DNA of 27,419 bases from a virus: positions 1 to 27,419 of IMG/VR virus record IMGVR_UViG_3300047480_000105; one strand, 5' to 3'. Both the position numbers and the translations under genes were made by a program. The notes below the pieces were generated by a model, which saw only the letters and a program-made list of their open reading frames with translations, was not told the DNA's origin and made no database searches. Positions 1 to 6,267 of this stretch are shown piece after piece. Position 1 is the first letter of the stretch, and each line of letters begins with the position of its first letter.

Positions 1-2
1 GC

Positions 3-236
3 AATGGAGCAATTGTCTGTGCACTTAAACAACAAGTATTTAGATGGTTTAGGGAGAAGTATAATAAAAATTCATTTATTGAATTAGTTTATGAAGATGG
101 GTTAAAGTATGACTATGTTTTATATGTAGATAAAAAAGAAGAAGAATGTGAAAATTATGGAGATGGACCATATAATACTTATGAAGAAGCAGAGAATGCT
201 TGTATAGATAAACTTATACAGATAGCTAAAAAATAA
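3..236 (+). CDS. Small phage protein, 5'-truncated
   Basis: An open frame enters from the left edge and ends at tandem TAA stops (234-239), giving 77 visible residues with no start codon. It begins NGAIVCALKQQVFRWFREKY and ends with YEEAENACIDKLIQIAKK. The pattern of a QxxFRWFREKY segment, an acidic tyrosine-rich middle and a C-terminal TYEEAExACIxKLI helix resembles a small hypothetical protein common in Bacteroidota phages and prophages. No function is known to me. The next gene starts 4 bases downstream, so it belongs to the same early operon. Codons are AT-rich, unlike most of the phage. Confidence 0.7.
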   Translation, partial: NGAIVCALKQQVFRWFREKYNKNSFIELVYEDGLKYDYVLYVDKKEEECENYGDGPYNTYEEAENACIDKLIQIAKK

Positions 237-240
237 TAAA

Positions 241-432
241 ATGACAAGAAAACAATTTGCAGTAAGTTTAGTGAAGCGTTTCCAGGAAGCGCACCCACAA
301 ATCAAGAAAAACAAAGAGGAGGCAATCGCTTCCGCAATCCTAGCGACAGAGATCGTCTTAGAGTCGATTGCTTTAGGAGATTTAGATCTTAGCCACTGGG
401 CAGATATAAGAGAGGATATCATAAATTTGTAA
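241..432 (+). CDS. Small early protein (63 aa), hypothetical
   Basis: A 63-aa soluble, helical protein starting MTRKQFAVSLVKRF. Its second half (AILATEIVLESIA then SHWADIREDIINL) has the same layout as the next two genes: a helix that in those proteins reads AKECALIAVDEIL, and a C-terminal W-x(3)-V/I-x(2)-I-x(2)-L motif. I read it as a member of a small tandem paralogous family of unknown function. It lies 4 bases from the gene before and 4 bases before the next. Confidence 0.65.
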   Translation: MTRKQFAVSLVKRFQEAHPQIKKNKEEAIASAILATEIVLESIALGDLDLSHWADIREDIINL

Positions 433-436
433 GACA

Positions 437-646
437 ATGACACCTAAAGAAAAAGCAGAAGAACTATATCGTAAATATTGGGTTTATTTTACATACGAAC
501 AAAGCGTTAATAGCATATTTAAACACGCCAAAGAATGTGCTTTAATTGCAGTAGATGAGATATTGAATAATGATGGATTCACGCAATTTGATATTTACCT
601 AACAGAATTTTGGCAAGAAGTTAAACAAGAAATAGAGAAGCTATGA
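437..646 (+). CDS. Small early protein (69 aa), MTPKEKAEEL family
   Basis: A 69-aa protein starting MTPKEKAEELYRKYW, with a central AKECALIAVDEIL helix and the C-terminal motif FWQEVKQEIEKL. This N-terminal, middle and C-terminal combination recurs widely in Bacteroidota phages as a tiny protein of unknown function. Its stop codon overlaps the next start (ATGA at 643-646), so the two are translationally coupled. It has no cysteine pairs, membrane segment or catalytic motif. Confidence 0.7.
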   Translation: MTPKEKAEELYRKYWVYFTYEQSVNSIFKHAKECALIAVDEILNNDGFTQFDIYLTEFWQEVKQEIEKL

Positions 647-843
647 CACCAAAAGAAAAATCAGACGATATAATCAACTATATCAGCGAAACTCATCTAA
701 AGCAATACGGCAAGATTCAGATGAAATACGTCTTAGAAGAAGCACTGGAAAACTCCAGGCTGATCATTAAAAATAGAATCATCGACGGACTAGACGCGAC
801 GTACTGGCGCGAGGTAGTTAGTCACATAAAGGAAAGACAATGA
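643..843 (+). CDS. Small early protein (66 aa), paralogue of the preceding gene
   Basis: A 66-aa protein starting MTPKEKSDDIINYI, with the middle helix LEEALENSRLIIKNRII and the ending YWREVVSHIKERQ. The shared MTPKEK start and W-x-E-V ending mark it as a diverged paralogue of the gene at 437. Start and stop both overlap neighbours by ATGA. Unlike its paralogue it uses GATC-rich, less AT-biased codons, so the copies may have arrived at different times. Function unknown. Confidence 0.68.
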   Translation: MTPKEKSDDIINYISETHLKQYGKIQMKYVLEEALENSRLIIKNRIIDGLDATYWREVVSHIKERQ

Positions 844-1031
844 CACTAGAGGACCAATGCTTTCACGCTGTCGTAAACGTGCGAATCGCACACGAACAGC
901 AAACGATTTCGGATTATTCTAAGATCATGAAGTATTACAATCCAGAGGTCAAAGCTTTCGATCTGATCCTTGATAAGATCAGCGAAGCGGAGGCAGAGAT
1001 CCAGCGATTAACGGAGCTGTTAAATTCTTAG
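840..1031 (+). CDS. Small early protein (63 aa), C-terminal coiled coil
   Basis: A 63-aa protein whose last third (ILDKISEAEAEIQRLTELL) is a heptad-like leucine and isoleucine repeat, so a short coiled coil or dimerisation helix is likely. It overlaps the preceding gene by ATGA. It closes the first gene run: a promoter and a structured RNA follow at once. I recognise no family. Confidence 0.6.
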   Translation: MTLEDQCFHAVVNVRIAHEQQTISDYSKIMKYYNPEVKAFDLILDKISEAEAEIQRLTELLNS

Positions 1032-1037
1032 AAATAA

Positions 1038-1068
1038 TTTGTTATTTAAAAATTTTGTTTTAAATTTG
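1038..1068 (+). promoter_or_regulatory. Bacteroidota-type promoter (TTTG-N19-TAAATTTG)
   Basis: TTTG at 1038-1041 and TAAATTTG at 1061-1068 are separated by 19 bases, a full match to the consensus of the Bacteroidota primary sigma factor (TTTG near -33, TAnnTTTG near -7). Transcription should start near 1072-1076. It reads directly into the structured RNA that ends at the terminator at 1167. This is the best promoter match I found in the window. Confidence 0.75.
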
Positions 1069-1072
1069 AGAA

Positions 1073-1167
1073 CACAATAGGCCGAGCGAGTGGAAGCGAT
1101 CGGGTTATTTTAAGGGTTTAAAAAACCGAAGCCGATTTTGCTCTTCCACGCAAGTCGGCTTTTTTTT
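1073..1167 (+). ncRNA. Putative small structured RNA or transcribed attenuator leader
   Basis: A stretch of about 95 bases lies exactly between a consensus promoter and an intrinsic terminator and has no credible reading frame. GTGGAAG (1090-1096) is complementary to CTTCCAC (1143-1149), and AGGCCGA (1079-1085) can pair with TCGGCTT (1155-1161), so the 5' and 3' ends can close into a long rod. TCGG (1100-1103) can pair with CCGA (1126-1129) inside it. The terminator stem competes for the same 3' bases and holds CTTCCAC in its loop, so two folds are mutually exclusive. It could be a free-standing sRNA or a switchable leader for the HNH gene starting at 1174. I do not recognise a named RNA family. 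Confidence 0.6.
1129..1167 (+). terminator. Intrinsic terminator
   Basis: AAGCCGA (1129-1135) pairs with TCGGCTT (1155-1161), the stem can extend inward by one G-U and two A-U pairs, and the hairpin is followed by an uninterrupted T run to 1167. The loop contains CTTCCAC, complementary to upstream GTGGAAG, which would allow an alternative non-terminating fold. Confidence 0.75.
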
Positions 1168-1173
1168 ATTGTA

Positions 1174-1725
1174 ATGATGCAAAAAAGAAAAAGCATTACC
1201 AAGAAAACTCGCTTTGAGGTATTTAAGCGAGACTCATTCACATGTCAGTATTGTGGGGCTAAAGCTCCAGATGCTATCCTAGAGATAGATCATCTTAATC
1301 CAGTTAAACATGGAGGAGATAATGATTTATTAAATCTTATTACAAGCTGCTTTGTTTGTAATAGGGGGAAATCAGATAGGAAGCTTTCTGATAATTCAGT
1401 GGTAGAAAAACAGAGGATTCAAATAGAGGAGCTTAACATTAGAAGACAGCAACTTGAAATGATTCTTGAATGGCGAAATGAATTAAAGAAAGATTCCAAT
1501 TATCAATTTAATCAAATATCTAAATATTGGAATAGTAAATTTATTGGATTTGAGATAATACATCCAGAAATATATTTTTCAAAATTCCTTAAAAATTATG
1601 GATTAATTGAGATACTTGATTGTATTGACATTGCATACGATCAATATTTTAGAGGGAATAAAGAAAGTGCAGTAGAGGCATTGCAAAAATTAGGCGGAAT
1701 TTTATATAATAGATCAAGAAATTAA
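1174..1725 (+). CDS. HNH endonuclease (183 aa)
   Basis: This is an HNH-family nuclease with a zinc ribbon. Counting from the ATG at 1174, the CxxC pairs are C24/C27 (CQYC) and C59/C62 (CFVC), the metal and catalytic motif is D39-H40 (EIDHLNP), and N54 and N63 complete the fold (LLNL, CNRGK). The C-terminal 110 residues are helical and unassigned. The frame is open further upstream, but those codons lie inside the terminator hairpin, so ATG 1174 or 1177 is the real start. In phages such nucleases are free-standing homing enzymes or assist packaging or replication. Here it sits before replication genes, not beside terminase. The gene is AT-rich and nearly free of GATC, like the next gene, suggesting they moved as a pair. 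Confidence 0.88.
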   Translation: MMQKRKSITKKTRFEVFKRDSFTCQYCGAKAPDAILEIDHLNPVKHGGDNDLLNLITSCFVCNRGKSDRKLSDNSVVEKQRIQIEELNIRRQQLEMILEWRNELKKDSNYQFNQISKYWNSKFIGFEIIHPEIYFSKFLKNYGLIEILDCIDIAYDQYFRGNKESAVEALQKLGGILYNRSRN

Positions 1726-1726
1726 A

Positions 1727-2425
1727 ATGGATATATACTCATTAACTCGAAACTTTTGGGATTATTCATTTGAGAATCCTGATAGATTAAAACCTAATCA
1801 TGCAGCAATTTATTTCTTTGCTATTGAACATTGCAACCGATTAGGATGGAAAGAAAAATTTGGACTTCCTACTACTATGGTAATGGAAGCAGTAGGTATA
1901 AAAAATTACAAAACTTATCACACTGCTTTAATGGATCTTATTGAAATTGGTTTAATAGATTTAATTGAAAAGTCTAAAAATCAATACTCAAGCAACGTAA
2001 TTGCTCTGGTAAATTTTACCAAAGCAAACACCAAAGCACTTGACAAAGCATTGTCGAAGCACGTACCAAAGCAAGTCCAAAGCACTGCTAGTATAGATAT
2101 ACAATCTTACAATACTACAAATTTACCTATTAACAATATAAAGAGCGATTCTGATTTTGAGAAATTCTGGAATGCTTACGGAAAGAAAGTCGATAGGGTT
2201 AAATGCGAAAAGGCTTGGAATAAATTGACCAAGGATGAGATTGAAAAAATCAATACAACTGTTGAGGCTTACGTTAAGTCTAAGCCAGATGTTCAATACA
2301 GAAAGAATCCACTTACCTATCTGAATGGGAAGTGCTTCAACGATGAGCTTCCAGGATTAGGAAGAAATCAAAATAATATTTTACCTTTGAATGACAAACC
2401 TATAATAAATCAAGAATGGCTTTAA
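1727..2425 (+). CDS. Replication initiator or helicase-loader-like protein (232 aa)
   Basis: The N-terminal part (about residues 1-110, IYSLTRNFWDYSFENP onward) looks like a winged-helix DNA-binding domain of the kind found in phage replisome organisers. A variable Lys/Thr/Ala-rich linker follows. The C-terminal part (about 145-215, FEKFWNAYGKKVDRVKCEKAW, ending NPLTYLNGKCFNDE) matches the module seen at the end of many phage O-like or DnaT-like replication proteins. It overlaps the start of the DnaB gene by 10 bases, so a role in loading that helicase at the origin is the natural inference. No ATPase motif is visible, so it is not a DnaC-type loader. It is AT-rich, unlike dnaB. Confidence 0.65.
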   Translation: MDIYSLTRNFWDYSFENPDRLKPNHAAIYFFAIEHCNRLGWKEKFGLPTTMVMEAVGIKNYKTYHTALMDLIEIGLIDLIEKSKNQYSSNVIALVNFTKANTKALDKALSKHVPKQVQSTASIDIQSYNTTNLPINNIKSDSDFEKFWNAYGKKVDRVKCEKAWNKLTKDEIEKINTTVEAYVKSKPDVQYRKNPLTYLNGKCFNDELPGLGRNQNNILPLNDKPIINQEWL

Positions 2426-3825
2426 AACTAAACCTTAGCGATCTACACCTTGAGAAGGATATCATCGCTCACTTACTCAGCTATCCTCACTTATTTTCGG
2501 AGGCTGACAAAATAATCAATGCTGAATCGTTTACTGACACTTTATTTAAGGCGTCATATTTGGCGTTTAAGGAACTATCGCTAGAAGATAAGAGGATCAC
2601 TAGAGCAGATGTATTTCGTGTCCTTAAAAGCAAAGAAAAAGAGAAAGGAATTTCTTCGGAGCTTGTCCTGAAATTAATGCCAGACCGAGTGATTAACTTA
2701 GAGGACTCCTGCTATTTGCTAAAAGAAACAGAAGGTAAGAGAAGATTTCACGATCTGGCATTCAAGATCCAGGCAGCGATCCTCGATAACAAAGAAGTCT
2801 CAGACTTACAGACGATCATCGAGAAGGAGATGGACTCACTAGAGCGATCTATCGAATCGACAGAGGTGTTCGACATCGCTAATCTATACGACGATGTGAT
2901 CAATCGCCTAGAAGAAAATGCTGGAAAGATAAAATTCTCAGGGATCGATACTGGATCTAGGGACCTGAACTATATTCTTGGAGGATTTCAGGAAGGAATG
3001 ACGGTGATCGCTGGGCGTCCAGGTATGGGAAAGACTATCGTAGGATTACAACACGCTAAGAGCGCTGCTAAGTCTGGAAAAAGAGTTTTATTCCTTAGCC
3101 TAGAGATGCCTAAAGAATCGCTTATGTTTCGCCTTATCAGCTCAGAAAATCATGAATATAAATACTCTGATCTAAAAGCGAACAGAGTCAAGCCAGATGA
3201 TATTCTGAAAATCAGGAACTCAAACGCGATGATCCTTAAATCCTTACCGATCTTCTTTTATGACTCAGATAATCGCGACATCAACTATCTGTCCATGATC
3301 CTGACCTCTGAAGCTAAGCGGAATAAAATCGACATCGTAGTGATCGACTATCTGCAACTAATTAGAGACAATCAGCTAAAGGATCAGTCAGACTTCGCTC
3401 AGGTTTCGTCTGTATCAAATAAGATCCAGAAGCTAACAAGGAAACTAAAGATTCCGATCATCGCCTTGTCTCAGTTATCCAGGGGAATCGAGGGAAGATC
3501 TTCAAGACTTCCTCAGCTATCGGATATCAGATCAAGCGGGAACGTAGAGCAGGACGCGATCGCGGTGATCGGTCTCTATCGGGATGACTATTACAAGTAC
3601 ACAGACGCCAGGGCTAACAATATGCCAAAGGCACCAGACGATAATATCCTCAACTATGTGATCCTAAAAAATCGAGATGGGGAAACCTGCACGATCGATC
3701 GATATGTCGATGTGACTACGAATAGGATCGCGGATTCATTTGATGAGCTGAGAGCTTATCAGGTATCCACTCAGACGAGCGCGATCAATACGATTAAAAA
3801 TGAGTTTGAAGAATCTAAATTTTAA
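2416..3825 (+). CDS. dnaB: DnaB-like replicative helicase
   Basis: A 469-aa protein with the full DnaB layout: an N-terminal helical domain (about residues 8-110), a linker, and a RecA-like ATPase domain beginning FSGIDTGSRDLNYILGGF. Walker A is GRPGMGKT at 200-207. Walker B is IVVIDYLQL with D311. The later motifs IALSQLSRGIEGR, LSDIRSSGNVEQDA and the arginine-containing IGLYRDDYY are all present. It is the hexameric 5'-3' helicase of the phage replication fork. Length is normal and it overlaps the initiator-like gene by 10 bases. The gene is unusually rich in GATC (about 28 sites by eye). Confidence 0.95.
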   Translation: MALKLNLSDLHLEKDIIAHLLSYPHLFSEADKIINAESFTDTLFKASYLAFKELSLEDKRITRADVFRVLKSKEKEKGISSELVLKLMPDRVINLEDSCYLLKETEGKRRFHDLAFKIQAAILDNKEVSDLQTIIEKEMDSLERSIESTEVFDIANLYDDVINRLEENAGKIKFSGIDTGSRDLNYILGGFQEGMTVIAGRPGMGKTIVGLQHAKSAAKSGKRVLFLSLEMPKESLMFRLISSENHEYKYSDLKANRVKPDDILKIRNSNAMILKSLPIFFYDSDNRDINYLSMILTSEAKRNKIDIVVIDYLQLIRDNQLKDQSDFAQVSSVSNKIQKLTRKLKIPIIALSQLSRGIEGRSSRLPQLSDIRSSGNVEQDAIAVIGLYRDDYYKYTDARANNMPKAPDDNILNYVILKNRDGETCTIDRYVDVTTNRIADSFDELRAYQVSTQTSAINTIKNEFEESKF

Positions 3826-3828
3826 GCT

Positions 3829-4020
3829 ATGAAAGAAAAAAGTTCCATCGAGTGGTTAATCACTCAGATTCAATTTTATATTGATAATAAAGAAAAACTA
3901 GAGCGATTAAAATCAACTGCTTTAGAGATGCATAAAAGCGAGATTCTTCACGCTTATAGAGCAGATTTATATCCATGCTCAGAAGATGACGCAGAACAAT
4001 TTTATAATCAATTTTATTAA
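3829..4020 (+). CDS. Small acidic protein (63 aa), IEWL...AEQFYNQF family
   Basis: A 63-aa protein starting MKEKSSIEWLITQIQ and ending AEQFYNQFY. The S-x-(I/V)-(E/D)-W-L start, a helical EMHKSEILHAY middle and a DAEQFYN ending are shared with the gene at 4377 (AVDWLVEQL, EMEKHQIKNAY, ENYYQETY), making these two diverged paralogues. The pattern is common in Bacteroidota phages, with no known function. It lies 3 bases after dnaB and 1 base before rusA. The gene is AT-rich. Confidence 0.7.
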   Translation: MKEKSSIEWLITQIQFYIDNKEKLERLKSTALEMHKSEILHAYRADLYPCSEDDAEQFYNQFY

Positions 4021-4021
4021 A

Positions 4022-4375
4022 ATGATCACAATCCTAGGCCAGGTTCCTAGCAAGTCAAACGGCTACCGAATCGCAAATAATCGCCTTTTTAAATCTGTAG
4101 AGCTTAAGAGCTACGAGGTTAGCTTTGAATGGCAGGTTAAAAAACACTTGAAGGATAATGAATCTGTCGAGGTTCCCTTCCAAATCTGGATCGACGTCTA
4201 CTTTCAGTCTAATCGATCGGACCTTGACAATTCAGCGAAGGTAATCCTGGACTGCTTACAAACGTCGGGCGTTATCAAAAACGATCGGCTCTGTCAGGTG
4301 CTTGTCATGAGGAAGCACATCGACAAGGAAAATCCTAGGATTGAGTTTGAGATTAAAAAACTAAACGAAAAATAA
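4022..4375 (+). CDS. rusA: RusA-family Holliday junction resolvase
   Basis: A 117-aa protein with the RusA fold signature. D67, D69, K73 and D88 (in RSDLDNSAKVILD and IKNDRL) have the same spacing as the catalytic D70, D72, K76 and D91 of E. coli RusA. The start at ATG 4022 gives the usual beginning, a beta strand followed by PxSKSNGYR. The enzyme cuts four-way junctions and would resolve replication or recombination intermediates before packaging. It follows the previous gene by one base and precedes the next by one base, so it is operonic with the helicase. Confidence 0.93.
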   Translation: MITILGQVPSKSNGYRIANNRLFKSVELKSYEVSFEWQVKKHLKDNESVEVPFQIWIDVYFQSNRSDLDNSAKVILDCLQTSGVIKNDRLCQVLVMRKHIDKENPRIEFEIKKLNEK

Positions 4376-4376
4376 A

Positions 4377-4715
4377 ATGGAAAATAAAATAAGGTATTAT
4401 AAACAAAACGGAGAAGAATATTCATTTTCAAAAGAGCCACAAATTAAAATAACGCAAACAAGTAATGCAGATATGAATATTGGTATCCCTAAAAAACAAA
4501 CGGCAGTAGATTGGCTTGTGGAGCAATTAGCTACACAGAATGGATCATTCCATGCTATAGCATTTTATAATGATAACAAATATATTATCGATCAAGCCAA
4601 AGAAATGGAGAAACATCAGATAAAGAATGCATATTTAGAAGGCGAAAGCGATGCAGAACATCTAATTGATTCAGATGAAAATTACTACCAGGAAACCTAC
4701 GCAATTGGACACTAA
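4377..4715 (+). CDS. Hypothetical early protein (112 aa), VDWLVEQL family
   Basis: The N-terminal 45 residues are polar and lysine-rich. From residue 43 the protein shows AVDWLVEQLATQNG, then AKEMEKHQIKNAYLEGESDAE, then ENYYQETY, the full version of the pattern seen in shorter form in the gene at 3829. This is a frequent small Bacteroidota-phage protein without assigned function. The AT-rich codons contrast with rusA directly upstream. The next gene starts inside its 3' end in another frame. Confidence 0.7.
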   Translation: MENKIRYYKQNGEEYSFSKEPQIKITQTSNADMNIGIPKKQTAVDWLVEQLATQNGSFHAIAFYNDNKYIIDQAKEMEKHQIKNAYLEGESDAEHLIDSDENYYQETYAIGH

Positions 4716-4935
4716 CAAAAATCTGCCAGCTAATTATCAGGCTTGCATCGCCTGGATCGAGTCACAACTGACACGAGAGACACGATCTATCTCCTTGCCC
4801 GGTGTTGTTATCAACGACGTAAATGGATCGCTTAGAATTAATCTATTGCGGATACTAAATAACCACGGAGCGGAGCGAAGGGCTGCGTTCCTGAGGACCA
4901 AAAGAATAAAGGACTATCTAAATCAAAACCAATGA
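4675..4935 (+). CDS. Hypothetical small protein (86 aa)
   Basis: An 86-aa basic protein starting MKITTRKPTQLDT and ending RTKRIKDYLNQNQ. I chose the ATG at 4675. A TTG three codons earlier (4666) is possible. It overlaps the preceding gene by 41 bases and shares ATGA with the next gene, a layout typical of compressed phage operons. The C-terminal half is rich in arginine (NHGAERRAAFLRTKRIKDY) and could bind nucleic acid. I recognise no family. Confidence 0.55.
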   Translation: MKITTRKPTQLDTNKNLPANYQACIAWIESQLTRETRSISLPGVVINDVNGSLRINLLRILNNHGAERRAAFLRTKRIKDYLNQNQ

Positions 4936-5276
4936 AAAAACTAAAAGAAAAGGAAACGATTGTAATCTATGCCGGACTAATCAACGCGCTGATCGATCAC
5001 ATCGAGGCTGACTTCAGACCTTCGATATTTAATCGCCAGTCTCTGAAGATGAAATCCAAGAGCGTCCTGGATGAACTACTCAAGATAGAGTCTGACATTT
5101 ACAAAGGCGATCCAAGCGGAGAGGTGACAGATCAGTACTTGGACGCTGGGAAGCTCATGATGTTATTCTTTCGCCTAGGCATGGAGATGACAGAAATGAA
5201 TGAGACAAAGAGCGAAGGGCTAAACACTCAGCTCAATATCCTTCTAAAAAATTATGGTATAAATTTGGAATTTTAA
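4932..5276 (+). CDS. Conserved Bacteroidota-phage protein (114 aa), unknown function
   Basis: A helical, acidic protein with distinctive runs: LINALIDHIEADFRPSIFNR, LDELLKIESDIYKGDPSGEV, DQYLDAGKLMMLFFRLGMEM, and the ending NILLKNYGINLEF. I recognise this as a small protein repeatedly seen in Bacteroidota phages, without a known role. It has no membrane segment or catalytic motif. It ends the run that starts with dnaB, since a probable promoter lies just after it. Confidence 0.7.
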   Translation: MKKLKEKETIVIYAGLINALIDHIEADFRPSIFNRQSLKMKSKSVLDELLKIESDIYKGDPSGEVTDQYLDAGKLMMLFFRLGMEMTEMNETKSEGLNTQLNILLKNYGINLEF

Positions 5277-5296
5277 AAAAGTTTTTTTAAGCTTTG
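5265..5296 (+). promoter_or_regulatory. Probable Bacteroidota-type promoter
   Basis: TTG at 5265-5267 is followed after 21 bases by AAGCTTTG at 5289-5296, seven of eight bases of TAnnTTTG. It lies in a 40-base gap ahead of the gene at 5317, one of the few true intergenic gaps in the early region, and would start a transcript covering 5317 to at least 6805. Confidence 0.5.
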
Positions 5297-5316
5297 CATA
5301 ACCAAACGAAAAGAAA

Positions 5317-5580
5317 ATGAATAGTAACGCTGAGCAGGTGGTCAAGCCAGACCACTATCAAGGAAAGGGAGGACTCCAGGCGATCGATGTGATCGAGGCT
5401 TTTGGGCTTGGGTTCTCCCTAGGTAACGTCGTAAAATATGTCCTTCGAGCTGGAAAGAAAGAGGACCGTCTCAAGGACTTAGAGAAGGCGGCTGAATATC
5501 TCAAGTACGAAATCGAAAATACAAAGCGAATCGTTAAAGAGGTGGAGGCTTACATCGCAAACCTACCAGAGGATTTATAG
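5317..5580 (+). CDS. DUF3310 family protein (87 aa)
   Basis: The protein shows the DUF3310 pattern: VKPDHYQGKGGLQAIDVIEA, GLGFSLGNVVKYVLRAGKKE, then a helix with LEKAAEYLKYEIE. This small family is common in phages and is sometimes labelled nucleotide kinase-like, but it is too short for a kinase and has no P-loop. Its role is not established, though it is often found among nucleotide metabolism and replication genes, as here. Its TAG stop overlaps the GTG start of the next gene by one base. Confidence 0.85.
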   Translation: MNSNAEQVVKPDHYQGKGGLQAIDVIEAFGLGFSLGNVVKYVLRAGKKEDRLKDLEKAAEYLKYEIENTKRIVKEVEAYIANLPEDL

Positions 5581-6083
5581 TGAAGACTAGAAACGAGATA
5601 ATCGAGGAGTTATATCTGTCCAAAGATATAAGTCAAGCCCTGCGCAAAATGCAACCGGCTAGCCTCCGCGACGATCTTAGGCAAGAGATGTTCATCTCAC
5701 TTTGCACTCTAAGCGATGAAAAGTTTTGGAACCTTTATGAGAATAATGCGCTCAAGTTCTACCTGGTCAGAGCCATGCTAAACATGATCAGAAGCACTGG
5801 GATGAATCAGCCATTCTTTAAAAACTTTCGGGCGAAGTTTGAGTCAATCGAGGAGATCGACAATATAGCGGACCAGATCGACGATCGGAAAGACGAGAAA
5901 GAGAAGCTATTCGATTTACTGGACGAGAGGCGCAAAGATCTTTGCTGGTACGAGAACACCTTGCTTGATCAATACGTCGCTTCAAACTTTAATCAAATGG
6001 AGCTACACCGAAAGACTCGGATTCCTTATCCATCCATAGTCAAGACGATTTCGCTAATTAAGAATAAACTCAAGGATGAATAA
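5580..6083 (+). CDS. Sigma-factor-like / HTH phage regulator (167 aa)
   Basis: This 167-aa protein uses a GTG start (5580) overlapping the preceding TAG stop. The first two thirds resemble a sigma-70 region 2 helical bundle (DDLRQEMFISLCTLSDEKFW, LKFYLVRAMLNMIRST), joined by an acidic linker to a C-terminal helix-turn-helix like region 4 (NQMELHRKTRIPYPSIVKTI). Similar proteins recur in Bacteroidota phages and are usually called sigma-like or hypothetical. A role in directing host RNA polymerase to later genes is plausible but unproven. The region between the helices is shorter than in a real ECF sigma factor. Confidence 0.55.
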   Translation: MKTRNEIIEELYLSKDISQALRKMQPASLRDDLRQEMFISLCTLSDEKFWNLYENNALKFYLVRAMLNMIRSTGMNQPFFKNFRAKFESIEEIDNIADQIDDRKDEKEKLFDLLDERRKDLCWYENTLLDQYVASNFNQMELHRKTRIPYPSIVKTISLIKNKLKDE

Positions 6084-6267
6084 GAAGCCCGATGAATTCG
6101 CGAAGGATCTGTTTAATAACTGCCTTTACTTTACTGGATCTAAACTAATGGCGCGAGAGTGCGCTCTGTTTGTTTGCCAGAAGTTCCTGGACTATTGCAC
6201 CAGGATGGACGATAAATGTTATCACCTGGAGGTGCAGGAAGCCCTCTATAAAATCGAGATCGTATGA
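6076..6267 (+). CDS. Hypothetical small protein (63 aa), cysteine-rich
   Basis: A 63-aa protein with five cysteines (NNCLY, RECALFVCQ, DYCTR, KCYH) and a helical pattern. The cysteines are not in CxxC zinc pairs. It overlaps the sigma-like gene by 8 bases and the next gene by ATGA, so it is coupled to both. The segment SKLMARECALFVCQKFLDY resembles the amphipathic helix of the small early proteins at 437 and 643, so it may be a remote relative. No function assigned. Confidence 0.6.
   Translation: MNKKPDEFAKDLFNNCLYFTGSKLMARECALFVCQKFLDYCTRMDDKCYHLEVQEALYKIEIV

Noticed and set aside
120-443. Minus-strand open frame opposite the first small genes
   Set aside because: It is Phe/Ile/Ser-rich because it is antisense to Lys/Glu-rich genes, with no start signal. 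The plus-strand genes have family patterns.
1138-1173. N-terminal extension of the HNH protein from TTG 1138
   Set aside because: These codons lie within the terminator hairpin and its U run. The ATG at 1174/1177 gives a normal HNH start.
1174-1725. IscB/TnpB-like RNA-guided nuclease with the upstream RNA as guide
   Set aside because: The protein is only 183 aa with a lone HNH and no RuvC or arginine-rich bridge helix, so there is no basis for RNA guidance.
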